Positions 6,343 to 7,707 of a DNA stretch of 7,707 bases are shown one piece after another (within the stretch, counting starts at the first letter, position 1; every line of letters begins with the position of its first letter). A program made the translations under genes and the position numbers. This stretch comes from Candidatus Poribacteria bacterium (GTDB lineage: Bacteria; Poribacteria; WGA-4E; WGA-3G), in assembly GCA_028818995.1 (NCBI GenBank), contig JAPPMR010000900.1:1-7707 (forward strand). Reading direction: 5' to 3'. The notes under the pieces were generated by a model. The model had not been told where the DNA came from, did no database searches, and worked only from the letters and a program-made list of their open reading frames with translations.

Positions 6343-6957
6343 ATGAAGAATTTGTTTAAAAAACTCGCGGGAACTGAAGAATCTTTATTGGAAGTCACAA
6401 AAACAGCGCAAGAAAAGATTCAAACTGTTATTGATGCTGAAGATGTGGAAGTGGAAGGATTACGCATTAGTATTGAAGGGCGTAGTGCTTCCGATTTCCA
6501 ATATAGTCTTGGCTTAGCTACTGAAGCTGAGGAAGACGACATCATCGTTGAAATGGGAACTTTTAAGGTTTTGGTTGATGCCAAAAGTGCACCAGACCTT
6601 AAAGGTGCTGTTATTGATTATGTTGAAGACCTTAATTCAAGCGGCTTTAAGATAGAAAATCCGAATAAGCCAACATGGGACAATCCAAAGGCACAGAAGA
6701 TTCAAGAACTGATTGATGAACGAATTAATCCAGCTGTCGCAGCACACGGTGGACAAATTGAACTTCTGAATGTTGAAGACGATGCCATCTATATCCACAT
6801 GGGTGGTGGGTGCCAAGGATGCGGTATGGCGAATGTCACGCTCAAACATGGTATTGAAGCGATGATTCAAGAAGTGTTCCCAGAAATCACACAGGTCATT
6901 GATACGACTGACCATGCATCGGGTACTAATCCTTACTATTCCTCTGGAAAAGGGTAG
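6343..6957 (+). CDS. nfuA: NfuA-type Fe-S cluster carrier
   Basis: Cytoplasmic iron-sulfur cluster carrier that delivers [4Fe-4S] clusters to apo-enzymes, 204 residues with the two-domain NfuA layout. Residues about 17-110 form an A-type (IscA/HesB) fold, seen in VVE/IIVE-type strands and IDYVEDLNSSGFKIENPN (91-108). The cysteines of true A-type carriers are absent, including the Cys-Gly-Cys expected just after that segment, so this domain is degenerate as in Escherichia coli NfuA. Residues about 115-190 are a NifU C-terminal domain with INPAVAAHGG (128-137) and GGGCQGCGMANVTLKHGIE (154-172). Cys157 and Cys160 would bridge the cluster across a dimer. The ATG at 6343 is preferred, since AAGGA (6333..6337) lies 5 nt ahead. 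An in-frame ATG at 6277 would add 22 unlike residues overlapping the sigma gene. The 22-nt gap to the sigma gene and shared terminator imply co-transcription. Confidence 0.94.
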   Translation: MKNLFKKLAGTEESLLEVTKTAQEKIQTVIDAEDVEVEGLRISIEGRSASDFQYSLGLATEAEEDDIIVEMGTFKVLVDAKSAPDLKGAVIDYVEDLNSSGFKIENPNKPTWDNPKAQKIQELIDERINPAVAAHGGQIELLNVEDDAIYIHMGGGCQGCGMANVTLKHGIEAMIQEVFPEITQVIDTTDHASGTNPYYSSGKG

Positions 6958-7039
6958 AAGAATACCTCTGATTTAGAAGTAAGTCTGCATATATAGATTT
7001 CAAATCGGATTCAAGATTAATTCGTTTGTTATAGTGACG

Positions 7040-7075
7040 GTTGGTTAGAGCAATCATGCTTTAGCCAACTTTTTT
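7040..7075 (+). terminator. Rho-independent terminator of the sigma-nfuA unit
   Basis: GTTGGTTAGAGC (7040..7051) pairs with GCTTTAGCCAAC (7058..7069) over 12 bp including two G-U pairs, with a 6-nt loop, followed directly by TTTTTT (7070..7075). It is a strong intrinsic terminator for plus-strand transcripts, about 80 nt after nfuA. The other strand lacks a T-tract after the stem, so it is one-directional. Its right arm overlaps the last codons of the convergent RFAP synthase-like gene (stop at 7061..7063). Confidence 0.85.
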
Positions 7076-7707
7076 AATTTGTGCGCCTGTGTTGTTTGCA
7101 TAGGTAATAAAGCAGGTGCCACCATCTGGTAAAGTTGCCAAGTATTCTACTGTTTTACGTTTCAAAGAATCTATGTCATCACTCACAGCACAAATTGCTG
7201 GGCCCCAACTACTTACGCCTGCCCCTAATGCACCGTTGGTTTGTAAAAATTCAAGTGTTTGCTGCAATTCAGTGCCTTGTGCATCAATCTCCACCTTTTT
7301 CCAACCGAATGTTTGAATTTCGTTTAAAGCCTCACCAAAACTACGCATATCATTTTCAAGGATCGCAGGTAATACTTTTAATAGTAGAAGATAGGACAAC
7401 TTTGGCGCAACAGATGCCGGTTGCGGACACAGTGTCCGGAAAAGTTCCAATTCAGCTTCTCCATAGATACGTGAACAATTCGGCAGGACAATGAGAAGCG
7501 GTTTATTTGGAAATGTATATCGTAGTAAAATCGGAGGAGGAGATATATCGTCTGCGGCAGAAGATGGGAGAAAAGAGGGTTTCTGTTCAGGATAGCGATG
7601 CCCTCCATCAACAATGAAACCGCCAGTCTCAAACGCTGCGACGCCGATTCCAGAAGTTCCACCGCGTCCGACAGCATTTGCAAGTTCTAAAATACTTAAT
7701 TCCAGAT
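7061..7707 (-). CDS. Beta-RFAP synthase-like GHMP-superfamily protein, N-terminus outside window
   Basis: Partial gene: 214 residues plus stop are visible in one open frame, read leftward from 7705. The family couples p-hydroxybenzoate or p-aminobenzoate to phosphoribosyl pyrophosphate, releasing CO2 (aminobenzoate) and pyrophosphate, the first committed step of methanopterin biosynthesis. Seen motifs, numbered from the first visible residue: the GHMP loop GRGGTSGIGV (13-22), FIVDGGH (30-36), FLPSSAADD (45-53), an IYGEAELELF segment (80-89), FGEALNEIQTFGWKKVE (123-139), and the C-terminal GAGVSSWGPAICAV (161-174), corresponding to the GHMP motif 3 region. The family is usually about 320-340 residues, so roughly 110 N-terminal residues lie beyond the right edge. 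It converges on nfuA with a 103-nt gap. In bacteria it is associated with tetrahydromethanopterin-dependent C1 metabolism; a related sugar-phosphate or kinase-like activity is possible. Confidence 0.85.
   Translation of the reverse strand, partial: LELSILELANAVGRGGTSGIGVAAFETGGFIVDGGHRYPEQKPSFLPSSAADDISPPPILLRYTFPNKPLLIVLPNCSRIYGEAELELFRTLCPQPASVAPKLSYLLLLKVLPAILENDMRSFGEALNEIQTFGWKKVEIDAQGTELQQTLEFLQTNGALGAGVSSWGPAICAVSDDIDSLKRKTVEYLATLPDGGTCFITYANNTGAQIKKVG

Noticed and set aside
7135..7494. 119-codon plus-strand frame opposite the RFAP synthase-like gene
   Set aside because: It is antisense to a gene with strong family motifs and has no domain or ribosome site of its own.
7378..7683. 101-codon open frame on the minus strand at the right edge
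   Set aside because: It is a different frame of the same strand as the RFAP synthase-like gene, whose own frame stays open to the edge and carries the GRGGTSGIGV and GGH motifs.

Overview
This 7.7 kb bacterial window is AT-leaning and carries six protein-coding genes. Two of them run off the ends. All six belong to recognisable families, and no mobile-element gene, CRISPR array, rRNA or tRNA was recognised.

Layout. The left 4.5 kb (minus strand) is the core of a type II secretion (general secretory pathway) operon, transcribed right to left as gspE (ATPase), gspF (inner-membrane platform), gspG (major pseudopilin) and gspH (minor pseudopilin, last residues outside the window). It follows the classical E-F-G-H order. 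The E-F and F-G gaps are wide (229 and 135 nt) and contain promoter-like and hairpin sequences. Next comes an 847-nt non-coding divergent region (4505..5351). It holds a compact 63-nt element that can fold as a three-way junction, a pair of mutually exclusive hairpins, and a good sigma70-type promoter. On the plus strand follow a group-2-like sigma70-family factor and, 22 nt later, an NfuA-type Fe-S carrier, closed by a strong rho-independent terminator. Convergent to this pair, at the right edge, is the C-terminal two thirds of a beta-ribofuranosylaminobenzene 5'-phosphate (beta-RFAP) synthase-like GHMP-superfamily protein on the minus strand.

How the genes fit together. GspE powers assembly of a pseudopilus from GspG and GspH on the GspF platform, so the left block implies a diderm cell that exports folded proteins. 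The sigma factor and NfuA are probably co-transcribed, which ties a transcription regulator to Fe-S cluster delivery. Beta-RFAP synthase catalyses the first committed step of methanopterin synthesis, and in bacteria it points to tetrahydromethanopterin-linked C1 chemistry or a related pathway.

Organism. A type II secretion system plus an RFAP synthase-like gene suggests a diderm bacterium outside the best-studied phyla, for example Planctomycetes-like or Candidatus Poribacteria-like. The GCGAGGTT/AACCTCGC intergenic hairpin resembles repeats I associate from memory with Poribacteria. This assignment is an inference and was not tested. The most unusual sequences here are the intergenic structures and the sigma-nfuA pairing rather than any unknown protein.
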